The translations under genes and the position numbers were made by a program. The notes beneath the pieces were generated by a model. That model was given only the letters and a program-made list of their open reading frames with translations, did not search any database and was not told where the DNA came from. From assembly GCA_963422465.1 (NCBI GenBank), contig OY730173.1, positions 2,046,001-2,110,000 on the forward strand: a stretch of 64,000 bases of DNA, written 5' to 3'. This document shows, piece after piece, positions 21,813 through 31,756 of this stretch. Every line of letters starts with the position of its first letter. The stretch's first letter is position 1. This DNA is from Lichina pygmaea (taxonomy: Eukaryota; Ascomycota; Lichinomycetes; Lichinales; Lichinaceae).

Positions 21813-22259
21813 GGGGCGGCATGGTGTAGCGGGAAGCTGGTGAGAGTTTCCCACTACGTGGCACCCATGACCCGGAACTAGTGGTGTCAGGCCTGGAGAA
21901 CCTGACTAAACTAGTCGTCAGTTCAAATCTGACCCACCCCACATTCTGCCACAAAAACCCCCAAGATTCATAGAACTTGTCTAAGATGTACTCCTCACAA
22001 GATGTATGAAAAACCCCCAAGAAATAGCTCACCCAATATCCGTCAAGATCCACAAAACCCTCATTACTGTGGTTTTCCTATTTCCCCTACGGGGTTTGGG
22101 GTTTTCCCACAGTACGTACACTACAAACCACGGGGTGTACGGTAAATGCGTGAGGTCCCCGAGTCAAGTCTACCAGAGACAAAAATCCTTCAAGAAGTTC
22201 TGCATGGCTTAACAGCCAAATCAGTGTAAGAATCAAATCAAATCAAAAAATCAAAAAAA
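21813..22259 (+). mobile_element. tRNA-headed SINE with A-rich tail and 13-bp target-site duplication
   Basis: Seen: a perfect 13-bp direct repeat ACCCTCACTTCTA at 21800-21812 and 22260-22272 brackets a 447-bp insert. Its 5' end looks tRNA-derived. GGGGCGG at 21813 can pair (one mismatch) with CCACCCC at 21934-21940. An A box TGGTGTAGCGG lies at 21822-21832, and a B box plus T arm (GTCAG-TTCAAAT-CTGAC) at 21917-21933. The head is about 130 nt, longer than a tRNA, so it carries extra internal sequence. The body contains AAAAACCCCCAAG twice (near 21953 and 22010). The 3' tail is (AATCA)n/A-rich (22231-22259). These are the standard marks of a SINE moved by LINE machinery. I do not recognise the family. 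Orientation is plus. Confidence 0.85.
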
Positions 22260-22272
22260 ACCCTCACTTCTA

Positions 22273-23448
22273 CGTACTCCTACTCTTCGTCTGTCCTGTT
22301 CCTACTTCTACTCCTACTTCTACTCCTGCTCGTGCTCGTGCTCGTGCTTGTGCTTGTGCTTCTTCTCTTCTCTATACCAAAGTTTTGTTTTCATTCCCAC
22401 CAGGAGGAGTGGGGGGGGGGGGGGGGGGGGGAGGAGGAGGAGTGTGGTTGCGTTTTACTGTATTAGGAAAGGAGAGAGTGAAGAAGTGCGCCCTGGGGGA
22501 AAGAAGCCACTGCGGGGAGGGCAAGGAATGTGAAGAGGAGAAGAAGAACTGTGGGGAGGAAAGAAGGACTATGGAGGAAAGAAGGACTGCTGTACCCCTT
22601 GTACTTTGTACAATCTTTCCAGGCGGGCAACATTGGCCATGGGCAGTACAGCACAGTACAGCACAGTACAGTAAAGTACAGTGTAGCACGGAGGTACAGT
22701 ACAGTACAGTACGGCGCGGTTGTGGTTGTGGTTGCAGTTACCACTGGGTCTCATAACAGCGATGGTCGGATTTTTTGGTTGTGTCGCAGAGGTTGGAATG
22801 CTACACTCTCGTTCAATGCTAACTCTCACCTCCACATACGAGCTACCAGTGCACTCCAAAGACCTCCCGCACTTCCCAACTGCACTGCCCACACTCCCCT
22901 CTTGTCAAATAACACGCTTTCTACTGCACTGACTGTTCCCATCTGGTCCCATCCAGCCCTTTTTTCAGCCCTCGTGAAGCTCTCTCCCAGCTCCAGAACC
23001 CGTGCCAGACCACTCCCCGACGGCTAGCCTAGCTGCCCAACAGTCTCACCCATCCTTCTGACGGCCTCCCTGGAGGCTGCCATCGTCCCCGCACGACGAG
23101 AATCTTGGCAGACCATGTTCCCACGCCCAAGCTCTGGAGCCTGGTGCGTTGTCTTCCACGGTCTTGTAAAGCAGATTGGTGGGTGGCCCGGCTCGGCGGC
23201 AGCATAGCATGTCCGCTACCGAGCTGGAAAGAACCAGTCGACGCGACAGACAAGACTCGGTGTCGGTCCATGCGCTGAACGCAGCGAGCATCGCGCCCCG
23301 CATCTTCGCTCTTCAGCTGCTTTCAGGTCAATATCCATATTTCAGATCTCGAAGCCGCTGCTGATCAGGAACCTCCCCCCGCGCCGTAAGAACCAGTAGG
23401 ACTCGGCGACTTGCATCCTCCCCGGGCACATCCCGCGGTAGGGACTTG
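22273..23448. other. Intergenic, simple-sequence rich
   Basis: About 1.2 kb. It holds CTTCTACTCC-type pyrimidine repeats, a TGCTCG/TGCTTG array near 22325-22362, a run of 21 G at 22411-22431 and GCAGTACA/CAGTA tandem repeats at about 22644-22712. Several short frames exist on both strands but none shows family character. The right end is the 3' flank of the SUZ-domain gene. Confidence 0.5.
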
Positions 23449-24458
23449 TCACGATGAGCCCCGGGCCCGATCTGCGAAGCCGAATCCCCCTCTTCCGGTG
23501 CTGTCTGGGCCTCGAGGTGTGCGAATAGGCTGTTGCGCTTCCCGGGAGACTTGCTCCGGCGATGCGGCGGTTGAACGTCGCTGGATGCCCACCGTAGCCG
23601 GCTTGACCGTGTAGCTCGGGTCGTAAAGCTGCTCGCTAGCCAATTGCTGTTGAGCAGGCCTAGGTTTCTGTGAAGGCGCAGAGAAGCCCCCTGACTCGCC
23701 CGATTTCGGTTCACGACCACCACCAATGGCCCTGTTGCCTCCGCGTCCGCGAGGTCGACGACCGTCGGCGTCATCGTTACTAGGACCACCTCCAACGGAG
23801 CCTGTGGACGCGGATGAAGACGGTCTGCCAGGCTTCGTCGGGTTCGACGGCCCAAAGAGTCTCTCGCGCGCCTCTTCGTACCGGCGCTTTTTTTCTTCAC
23901 GGTCTTGTTGAGCCTTCTGCATCATCTCCTCAGGCGACAACGTCTGTTTCGCGTGCTCGTCGTCCTCATCGTCCGAGCAAGCAATGCCACTAGTCGCTAC
24001 GCCGGTGACAGGATCCTTTGTTGCCGTTGGCGTGGGAGCGAGAGGTCTCCGGCTGAGCACCTTCACGGCCGGTTTGAAATCTGCCTTGAGCGGAACATCG
24101 TTTCTGGTCGACAGCAGGTGAAAGTTTTCGGTCGAGTCCCTGGGCAGCCACTCTTCGTCAATTCTTCTGATGACGGAACGTGCCGGTCGACCTGGGACCC
24201 GATCACCTACGCCGAATCCCAGAGGGTCTTGTTCTGCTCGGCATGCTTGGCCAGCCGTTCAGCTTTAGAGATACGTTGCTGAGCCTCGGCTTCTTCTTCT
24301 GGTTTCTATATAGAGACGCAGTCATTAGCCCTCCTGCTGCAGCCATGTACGACGTCCACACAGATATCTACCACGTGACAGAGGGGGTTCTTTACATCAG
24401 CTTGCACCTCCCAATCGTCGTCCCACGCATCCGGGACAGATCCAGGGTTGCCGCTCAT
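23449..24458 (-). CDS. SUZ-domain RNA-binding-type protein
   Basis: Small fungal SUZ-domain protein; SUZ motifs bind RNA weakly and often sit in translation or mRNA-decay proteins. Exact role unknown. Exons 24396-24458, 24211-24305 and 23449-24166 (introns of 90 and 44 bp) give 291 aa. The N terminus has an acidic-aromatic motif (VPDAWDDDWEVQAD), then a Lys-rich helix (ISKAERLAKHAEQNK) and a short block LLSTRNDVPLK. The SUZ core is SPEEMMQKAQQDREEKKRRY followed by EEARERLFG at about residues 145-175. The C-terminal third is Gly/Arg/Pro-rich and ends GRGGFGFADRARGSS, an RGG-like tail. The 44-bp intron is at the short limit for fungi but is needed to keep phase. Confidence 0.8.
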
Positions 24459-24802
24459 CGTGTTGCGAGCCCAAGAATAGATTTGAGGACGAGTAGAGGG
24501 AATAGTGGATCGATTGATTTTTGTAGCACAATTCGATGTACGGAACGTAATCTGGGGCAGTCGCACGAAGCCGACGTCGTTTATTCCTCGGCTAATGGTC
24601 TGATACGTATCGTACCGGTACAGTATACCGTACTCGTACCTTCCCGTGCTTCCGTATCTAAGTGGGGGTTAGCGTATGCCCACAGGGTTGAAAGTAACGT
24701 TCGGCTGTGGCGCCGGCTCGGTATCTCAGCTTCAAGGTCCCCATCAAGCTCAATCAGCTCCGTCAGGCTGCTACTCCATCGACGAGCTACAGCCAACCCG
24801 CC

Positions 24803-25528
24803 ATGTCTCGTAGGTCTTCGTCGCCCGCCCATGTCTTCGTACTGGTAGCTCTAACAAGACGGCGCTCCTGCATCTGTGTAGACAACGATGCTCTATCCAG
24901 TGAAGATATCCACATGCGGTCGTCCGCCTCGGACGACGAGACGTCAGAGCTAGTCGGCGACGAGGAGCTGTTCCCGGGGTCGACCAGTGGTTCCGCCGGC
25001 GGCGGAGACGTTCCACGCTCGAACCTCGCCGCCATGTCCGGCAGCACGCCTCATCGGCCGCTTGGCATCAACGGCATGACGCCGCCGGACTCGCAGCACG
25101 GGCCCTCCAATCGCGCAGCGCCCCCGTCCATGATGAGGTCGTCGCCACCGATGACTGGCAGCCGTCGTACGGCAGCACCGACCACCACGGCGACGGCGGC
25201 GGAAGACATCTCCATGGAGCCGGTTTTCCCGTCTGCCGCGCAGGCGCAACAGTCCGCTGTTGAGGGAAGCAGGCGGGTACCGCTGGCTCGACGTGCCGAC
25301 GATGAAGAACCGCCTGGCCACGTGTGGATGAACAAGCACGCGCGAGACGCGTTCGTGCGAGGCATGGATTCGTTGGTGGATGATGGCTTCTCGTTGAGTG
25401 AGTCTACGCTTGATTACGACCATGCTCGTCCGCGCTTCGAGGCCCCGCGACTGACACGAATGTCTACAGGCGAGTTTGGAGACCCGTTTGATGAATCTGA
25501 CATGATGAGACGTGGAGGTCACCGGTGA
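24803..25528 (+). CDS. Unrecognised small protein, probably conserved in filamentous fungi
   Basis: I do not recognise a family. Best model: exons 24803-24809, 24882-25397 and 25470-25528, 193 aa. The first intron (GTAGGT ... CTAAC ... TGTGTAG) keeps phase and gives a start MSHNDALSSEDIHMRSSASDD. The second (GTGAGT ... CTGAC ... CTACAG) is 72 bp, in frame and free of stops, so both spliced and retained forms can be translated. The protein is mostly disordered: acidic/Ser-rich at the N terminus, then Pro/Ser/Thr. Only the C terminus looks structured (GHVWMNKHARDAFVRGMDSL) and ends GDPFDESDMMRRGGHR. It is divergent from the SUZ gene, with 344 bp between starts, and convergent with the next gene. 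Confidence 0.6.
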   Translation: MSRRSSSPAHVFVLVALTRRRSCICVDNDALSSEDIHMRSSASDDETSELVGDEELFPGSTSGSAGGGDVPRSNLAAMSGSTPHRPLGINGMTPPDSQHGPSNRAAPPSMMRSSPPMTGSRRTAAPTTTATAAEDISMEPVFPSAAQAQQSAVEGSRRVPLARRADDEEPPGHVWMNKHARDAFVRGMDSLVDDGFSLSESTLDYDHARPRFEAPRLTRMSTGEFGDPFDESDMMRRGGHR

Positions 25529-25798
25529 TGAGACATTGGCTCTAGTAGTACAAAGAGAGAAGCCAAGGAGGCCGTTGCAGGCCCGCGAGAGAAAGGAGAA
25601 CATGATCCCTTCGCTTCAGCCCCTCAATCCTCGCATACCCCTCAATCACACGGTGCCCTGATGTTTTGCCGAGACTCCCGACTGTTGTCATCTGATGTAG
25701 AACTGTGCAGCGATGGCCAGGTCCCACGCCGCCCTCAATCAAACCGTCTTCGCGCGTGGGATGTTCTCGTCTCGCAAGCGATGCTGGTCGAAAGAAGG

Positions 25799-27232
25799 TC
25801 AGTTGCCGTCCATCGGGCCCGTCGCTGTCGCCGCGTTTCCCATCGAATGCCCGCCGTAGAAGGAAGTCTCTGCGGCCATGATCGGCGAAACCGGCGTCAT
25901 GAGCCCAGTATCGGCAGAGCCACCGCTGGCTACCGGATACGTCCCGCCGAAGGCCGCTCCGTTAGACTCGGGCGCTCCGAATGAGAAGCCAAAATCGTCG
26001 TAGTTTGGCCCCAAGATCTCCTGAACGACGTCGGCCGCAAGCCTGCTAAGTAGCTCGTCGCGAAGAGATTCAGGGCGCACTATATCTCCTGGCATGGCGA
26101 ACATCGAAGAGAGGTCGTGAGTGGCCGTAATGCCATCTTCCTCCCTCAAGCGACGACAGGTCTCCTTGACCTCGGCAAACAACTGAACCACCTCCCTGGG
26201 GCTGAGTCCCTGCCCGCGTTCAATGGGGATGTAGCCTTTGGGGCCCACATCGACGGGGGGAGCCCCAGGAAAAGTGATCGTGAGCGTGCCGCCAGTCTCA
26301 TCCTCCTCGTACTTGACGCCGTTGATTCCGTTGCGCAGAGCTGCCATCTCTCGATTTTCCGGGTGGTCAGGCCCTGCGCGAGGCTCGCCGGCGAAGCCGA
26401 TGCCTGCGACCGGGGACACGCTTCCGTTTCCAGAGGGCTCGTCGACTTGCGCCTCGTCCGGGTTCCGACGCCGCTTGGTGTCGGGCATACCACCCGAGTC
26501 CTTGCGCCGCTTCTGCGAGGGAACGCGTTCAATGGCTAGATTGTGGCTCCTGGAGGCCACCTGACCCGTGGAAGGACCGGCATTGGCAATACCACTCTCG
26601 TCGGACGGCGGTTTGACGATACCGCTTGCCTTTCGTTCCAGAGGCTGGAACGCAGCGTAGGCCACATCGGGACAGACAGACTCAATGGTCTCGGCGCCGT
26701 TTCGGGCTCGAATGGCCAACGGCGCGAGGCCATACAACATCGATGGCGACCCTTTGAGGCCGGCGGCACGCGCAAATGGATCTTCTGTCGCCGCTCCAAT
26801 GCCTTCGATCGCGCCAGGTTTTTCCGGTAGAGCGATATGAGCTGGTAGCTCGTCATTTCTGACCAACTGGAGGTGGCCACTCTTCTTTTTCTTGGTCGGC
26901 GAACCGCGGGCGCTGACGTCGTCAAGAACCCCCTGAACACGGCGCCCGCTTGCCCCGGCGCTGGACCGGGACCCCGGGGTTGGCGAAAATTTGAATGACG
27001 GATGTTGGGCACGTTGCGCAGACGACTGCGTTAGAAGCTTCTCGACTGCAAGGCGAGACATGCGGCTCTTGGCGACGGCTTGCGAGCCCTTGATCTCTGC
27101 GCCATCCTTGACGGCCTCGTTTTCACTGTCAGTCAACTTCGAGTCGGGTTCGGTGTCGCTCAATGATTTGCGACGAAGTGGCGTCGTCGGACCAACGGCC
27201 GTAGTGTCGAAAACCGCCGGAAGAGAAGCCAT
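25799..27232 (-). CDS. Hypothetical protein, likely nuclear
   Basis: Family not recognised. One exon from ATG 27232 (MASLPAVFDTTAVG) gives 477 aa; four more in-frame codons upstream start with GTG. The N-terminal two thirds are Ser/Pro/Arg-rich with basic clusters that could be nuclear signals (SPTKKKKSG, SQKRRKDS, DTKRRRNPDE). The most protein-like part lies at about residues 305-415. It has a short beta-rich block (GGTLTITFPGAPPVDVGPKG) followed by helices (LSPREVVQLFAEVKETCRRL and PESLRDELLSRLAADVVQEI). The C terminus is Gly/Ser-rich and low-complexity. Neighbours are unrelated housekeeping genes, so context says nothing about its job. An upstream exon cannot be excluded. Confidence 0.65.
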   Translation of the reverse strand: MASLPAVFDTTAVGPTTPLRRKSLSDTEPDSKLTDSENEAVKDGAEIKGSQAVAKSRMSRLAVEKLLTQSSAQRAQHPSFKFSPTPGSRSSAGASGRRVQGVLDDVSARGSPTKKKKSGHLQLVRNDELPAHIALPEKPGAIEGIGAATEDPFARAAGLKGSPSMLYGLAPLAIRARNGAETIESVCPDVAYAAFQPLERKASGIVKPPSDESGIANAGPSTGQVASRSHNLAIERVPSQKRRKDSGGMPDTKRRRNPDEAQVDEPSGNGSVSPVAGIGFAGEPRAGPDHPENREMAALRNGINGVKYEEDETGGTLTITFPGAPPVDVGPKGYIPIERGQGLSPREVVQLFAEVKETCRRLREEDGITATHDLSSMFAMPGDIVRPESLRDELLSRLAADVVQEILGPNYDDFGFSFGAPESNGAAFGGTYPVASGGSADTGLMTPVSPIMAAETSFYGGHSMGNAATATGPMDGN

Positions 27233-28085
27233 GCTGGTGACCACGGTCGTTTATGAGACCTGCTGCCGGTAGAGAAAAGCTCGGCGGAATCAGAACCCGT
27301 GCCTCGGGGGTTCTTGAGAGAGGTTGTGTGGCTTGTTCCCCGGTGCAATGCAGGGAAACGATTGCGGCTATGAGGACAGCGAGATGCTAGTCTGCCCACG
27401 GCTAAAGGGCGCTGGGTGAAGATGAGTAGGATGCGGCGAGTCAGCGTATCCCGAGCAGAATCTTGTTTGAGCAGGGCAGAGCGACGGCCGTCAGGCGGAC
27501 GGCAATCAACTAAGCCCGCCCACAGCCAAGAAGAGAGAAGGCTGGAGATGGAGCGAGGACGCAACGACCACAGTCGACCTGAAGCAGAATGTCCGTCGAT
27601 CAATGGCAGCAAGAGCGGTGTCAGAGGAACGGAAAGCTCGTTTTCGTGGGCGCCCTCAGTGCTCTTTCTTCAGAAGTATGTCAAGGAAAGTGGGAAGGAA
27701 AGTGGGAAGGAAAGTGTGAAGGAAAGTGGGAAGGATCGTAGATGGATGCTTCCATCTGGACTTTATATAGGGGAAGCAAAATCGCAACGACGGACTAATC
27801 CGCCTCACGTGGATTGAGAAAGAAACGTAGGAGCTAGCTCGTGACAGCAGCGTGACCAGGCTTTCCGCGGGCAACCACGCGCCGACATGGGCCGGGGTAG
27901 TCGTGCGTTAAAGCGGCACTTCTGTCAGTGAGCCCTTATTACGCCGCGCATTGTTTATCCGGGTGAGGGCGAGCTTCTTTCTCACATGCCACTGACATAC
28001 AGGTCGGGTTCTCTCAGGAGATGCTTGTTCTGGCAACATCTTGCCCGGTGGAAGGGCCTTGCCACTAGAATCTTCCTCGAGGTAT
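27233..28085. other. Intergenic; 12-bp minisatellite
   Basis: This includes the promoter of the minus-strand gene. At about 27683-27734 a 12-bp unit (AAGGAAAGTGGG) repeats four times with one variant. No gene seen. Confidence 0.5.
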
Positions 28086-28295
28086 GGGTAAATCCGTTAT
28101 AGCGGCGTCAGTTAGTGGCAGCGTCTCGTGACTAGAGATCAGAACCTTCTTTGAGTGCTGGGTAAATCCGTTATAGCAGCGCCAGAAACAAGCAGCATCT
28201 CATGCCTAGGCATGAGAGTCTTCTGACGTTTGAGTAGATCTGTTATAACAGCGCCAGAAACTATCGTGATAGTATCTCGTGACTGAGACTCGAAA
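28086..28295. repeat. Three-copy diverged tandem repeat, unit about 72 bp
   Basis: Units start at 28086, 28160 and 28232. Each opens with GGGTAAATCCGTTATAGC-like sequence (third copy GAGTAGATCTGTTATAAC), followed by GGCGTCAG or GCGCCAG and a CTCGTGACT/CTCATGCCT block. Several differences between copies are C/T or G/A transitions. Confidence 0.8.
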
Positions 28296-28628
28296 ACTGT
28301 ACCGTGTCTCGTCCATTTGGTACAAGCTCTACACACCAATTGTGCTGCTTAAACCAAGAGATTCATCTATATCATCATCACTCTGTCTGCAGGATTCGGA
28401 GACGTTGCCGTCGACCCCGATCGACGATCCACTGTGCTTACATAATCATCTGTTCGTCCCAAGTCACGTGTCACACAATACGGTACGGTACGGTACGGTA
28501 CGGTACCGTACCGTGGTCTTGCTTACTCATCCAAGCTCACCCCTGATAACATCCAAGCGCACTCTATAGCGTCACCCCAAGCTGTGCAGCATCACACCTC
28601 TCAGTAACAAAATCCAAAACCATCAGAC
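28296..28628. promoter_or_regulatory. RPB12 upstream region
   Basis: 333 bp before RPB12. At 28480-28516 there is a palindromic run of GGTAC units reading into its own complement (CGGTACGGTACGGTACCGTACCGT). Otherwise nothing recognisable. Confidence 0.35.
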
Positions 28629-28949
28629 ATGTCGCGCGAACAGTACCAGGTGCCGACAAGCACATCCAGTTTCGGCGGTGGAGCCGGTGGGGCAAGCATT
28701 CAAGGCGCCGGCACAACATCCGCAACAGGCTCGGGCGCCGTCGTGACTTATCTCTGCGGGGAATGCCAGCACAAGGTGTCGCTCGGCCGCGGAGATCCCA
28801 TCCGCTGCAAAGACTGCGGTCATCGAGTGCTATACAAGGAGAGAACAAAGAGGTTTGGACGACCACTTGCAGTTCTGGTTCTCGGGTCAGTCTAGCTTTG
28901 GTTGCTGATGCTGTCTTGGGACAGGATGGTCCAGTTCGAGGCTAGGTGA
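28629..28949 (+). CDS. RPB12: RNA polymerase I/II/III shared subunit RPABC4 (Rpb12)
   Basis: Smallest shared subunit of all three nuclear RNA polymerases; a zinc-ribbon protein at the assembly platform of the core enzyme. Exons 28629-28852 and 28925-28949 (72-bp intron) give 82 aa. The zinc ribbon is [20 protein letters not shown] followed by [15 protein letters not shown], with all four cysteines. The last exon supplies the invariant end MVQFEAR. The first 38 residues are a Gly/Ser/Thr-rich extension, common in filamentous fungi. A LINE fragment begins about 38 bp after the stop codon. Confidence 0.96.
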
Positions 28950-28987
28950 CGATGGGATGGCACTGTGTTCTGTCTGTCTAGCTAGCT

Positions 28988-30233
28988 ACAAACGAGCGAG
29001 ATGTTGTGATGGGCGTTGGAGGCCTCTCCAGATGGTCTCGTTGAAGCCGTCCGGCGAATTCAAGGATGTATAAAGTATAGGAGCTACGAAAGCGAAGTCC
29101 GAGGGAAGAAACATCTTGCTGCTATGACTGAGGCATGGTCCATCACTTCCCGGCTTAGACTGAAAGGCCTCCTGGCAACCAAACAGTGCTCCTGATTTTG
29201 AACAAGAAACTTGAGGAATACATAAGAGTAGTAACATTTGTCGCCACCAGCCGACAAGCCCTGGAGAAAGAAGCAGCAGTCTCCCCCCTACGAGCGCACA
29301 TCGCGCGCCTCCAGCTACAGGCACACGCCCGCCTGGAGGCAACTGGGGCACGCCAGAAGATCAACACAGCTTGTGATCGAATCCGCCACCATCTCGCCCC
29401 ACGGACAGGCCGCCGTCGCACCCCCGGAATCACGCCAGGCAAAACCCGACACGAATGGGCTAAGGAGATCCTCTGGCGGCAACAACAGCACATGGACGAC
29501 ACCACAACAGCACTTGGCCTTCCCCCCTGGTCGGACAACCCCAGGCCACACCCCGCGCCCCCCCCCCCCCCCTGTGCCCACAGTCACTACAGCAAGCGTA
29601 CCAGCTAGCAGAACAGTGGTGCTGGGACTGCTGGAGAGAGCTTGAAGGTGGTCCACCACCCCCCTGCCGCACTACCGATCCGGACCCTGGAGGGGGCACA
29701 TGGAAGCCAGAGGCCATGCCCCACAAGAAGGAAGCACTCCCCGCCTACACAGCAGTCTCCCAAAAGCGCACACCAGTATCCTCACCCAGATCCGCACAGG
29801 CAAGATAGGCCTTGCAGCCTTCCTGCACAAGTGCCGGGTACCCGGCTTCTCCTCACCAGCCCACCGCTGCGGGTGGCAACAGGAGACCGCTAAACATGTG
29901 ATCTTAGATTGTCCGCGCTTCTCGAGGGAGTAGTAGAGCCTACGCCAGACCACCTCCACAACTGACTTCAAGCAGCTAACGTCGGACTGCCGGCCAGCCG
30001 GCCAGCCGCCGCCCTGGCGGGGTGCTTCCTCCGCCTTGATCTCCTACCCCGGTTTTCATGGGCCTGAGATCAAGTCCCTCTGCCTGCTCGACTGCCTAGC
30101 AGTCCTTTTCCCTTGTTTATAGCATCGTGATAGGAGGGCACCTGCACAGGGCCCACAGGGGAGGTTTTTGCCCTAGGGTCAGATAACCTGGAGGTTTCCT
30201 TACCAGCTTACGGTTTTCCCAGCATAATCTAGC
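28988..30233 (+). mobile_element. 5'-truncated LINE (Tad1-like non-LTR) fragment
   Basis: Seen: 29200-29930 carries the C-terminal end of a Tad1-type second ORF, spread over several frames. Recognisable blocks are LEEYIRVVTFVATSRQALEK, then RTGRRRTPGITPGK near 29405, and the end LTQIRTGKIGLAAFLHKC with VPGFSSPAHRCGWQQETAKH and ILDCPRFSRE at about 29780-29935. Reverse transcriptase and endonuclease are missing, so the copy is 5'-truncated. It is also frame-broken (at least two shifts) and interrupted by a C-run near 29562-29572. CTAGCTAGCT occurs at 28978-28987 and 30234-30243 and may be the target duplication, although that sequence is a simple repeat. The 3' untranslated part runs from about 29938 to 30233. 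Confidence 0.7.
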
Positions 30234-30359
30234 CTAGCTAGCTTTAGAATGGAGTAGGATTTCAATACAACACAGTAGCATTTGTCAACGAATATCATGT
30301 ACAGTACAAGTCGACCGGGGAATCGGAGGATGTTGCCATCGATGAAGCTCCTGTCTACC

Positions 30360-31756
30360 TTACATCTCACCACCCAACCCCACAAAGCCTTGCCATGACC
30401 TCAGGCATGCACCGGTCTCGATGGCCAGTCTCGCCCGTCTGATCCCCTCTTTCCATCGTCCGCCTCCAGGTCCCCTCTCTCCAATCGTATCGCCACCAAC
30501 GTCACCCTCGCAAGCACCGGTCACGTCCAACAGGGCAGCGGCGTTCAGCAACACGAAATGCAGGACGGGGTCGTCCGCGTCGAGTTGGTTGGTAATCAGT
30601 TTCTTCAGCAGGATGGCATTCTCTCGCGGCGACTTCCCCGGCGCGACGTCGCATAGAGGATGAGCCGGCAGGCCAAAGTCCGCAGGGGACAGCATGAAAT
30701 GGTCAATCGCGACTATTGTCGGCCGAGGAGCGTTCTCGTCGCTTGCGTCTCCATCCACGACGTCGTCACGGTAGTCCGGGTTGGGCTCTTCGCGTAGTCG
30801 CCAGCAGAAGGTACGCCCGGCGCAGCTGATCTCGTCGAGGTCCTCCTCGCCGCAGACGACCATGGCTTTCTTGGCTCCGCCAATTCGGAGGGCCTCGGCG
30901 AAGACGGGTCCCAGATCCTTCCGAGCAACGCCCACGACCCTGGCCTCGATCAAGGGATCAACCGGGTTTGCCAGCGGCCCGAGCAGGTTGAAGATGGTCC
31001 GCCAACCCAGCTCCTTCCGCACTTCCGCCACGCGCTTCATGCCCGGGTGGAAAACTTGCGCGAAGAGAAACGCGTACTGCGTCCTCTCGTACACCGTCAG
31101 AATTGTTTCGGGCGTGATATAATCAAGGTCCGGGGCCGGATCCATCGACGCCAGGACCTCGGCCGACCCAGATTTGGACGTCGCCGAGCGGTTGCCGTGC
31201 TTGGCGACCAGAACCTCCGCCGAGGCGACGATCGAGGCTGTGGTGGAGACGTTGAAGGTCGAGTGATTGTCGCCACCGGTCCCGACGATATCGCACTGTA
31301 GATGAATCAGCTCGGCCTGCGGCCTCGAACGTCGACGTCAGCGTCGAAACCCGCATCAAAGCAACGCACCAGACCTCCCCTGTAGTCTCCCCTTTCCACT
31401 CCCTTCCCGCCGACGATAGCCCTCAGGGCATCAATGTCCACCGGAGCAGCCGCATCGCGCATGACCGCGGCGCATTTCGCAAGGACGTCCGCCTTTCGAT
31501 CCCATCCGGTAAAGTGTAGGGCGGTGAGCAAGGCGCCCACCTGCACGGGTGAAAGCTCTCCCCTGAAGACGTGTGAGATGGCCAGCGCAACCTCGTCGGC
31601 AGTGACCTGCGTCGCCTCGGGCGAAGGCCACAGACGCTTGAGCAGCGGAGTGATGGAGACGGATGGTTTTTGCGGGCTGATCGCGTTGATGCCGTCCATC
31701 ATGACCGCTTTCATATTTCCGCCGGGGAGGTTACGGAGGTATCTCCAGATATCCAT
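30360..31756 (-). CDS. TRP4: Anthranilate phosphoribosyltransferase
   Basis: Second step of tryptophan synthesis: transfers phosphoribose from PRPP to anthranilate, in the cytosol. Exons 31370-31756 and 30360-31295 (74-bp intron) give 440 aa. The N-terminal helical domain includes LSPVQVGALLTALHFTGWDR. After the splice the phosphoribosyl site reads CDIVGTGGDNHSTFNVST, then AKHGNRSATS and a GPLANPVDP block (IFNLLGPLANPVDPLIEARV). The C-terminal part includes HPLCDVAPGKSPRENA and VLHFVLLNAAALL, as in fungal TRP4. The chosen ATG is the first in frame; later methionines (MKAVMMDG) could be used and would give a more usual length. Confidence 0.93.

Noticed and set aside
30312-30345. GTCGACCGGGGAATCGG, resembling the edge of the older LTR
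   Set aside because: Similarity fades after about 13 bases with no second edge or duplication; too short to call another LTR copy.
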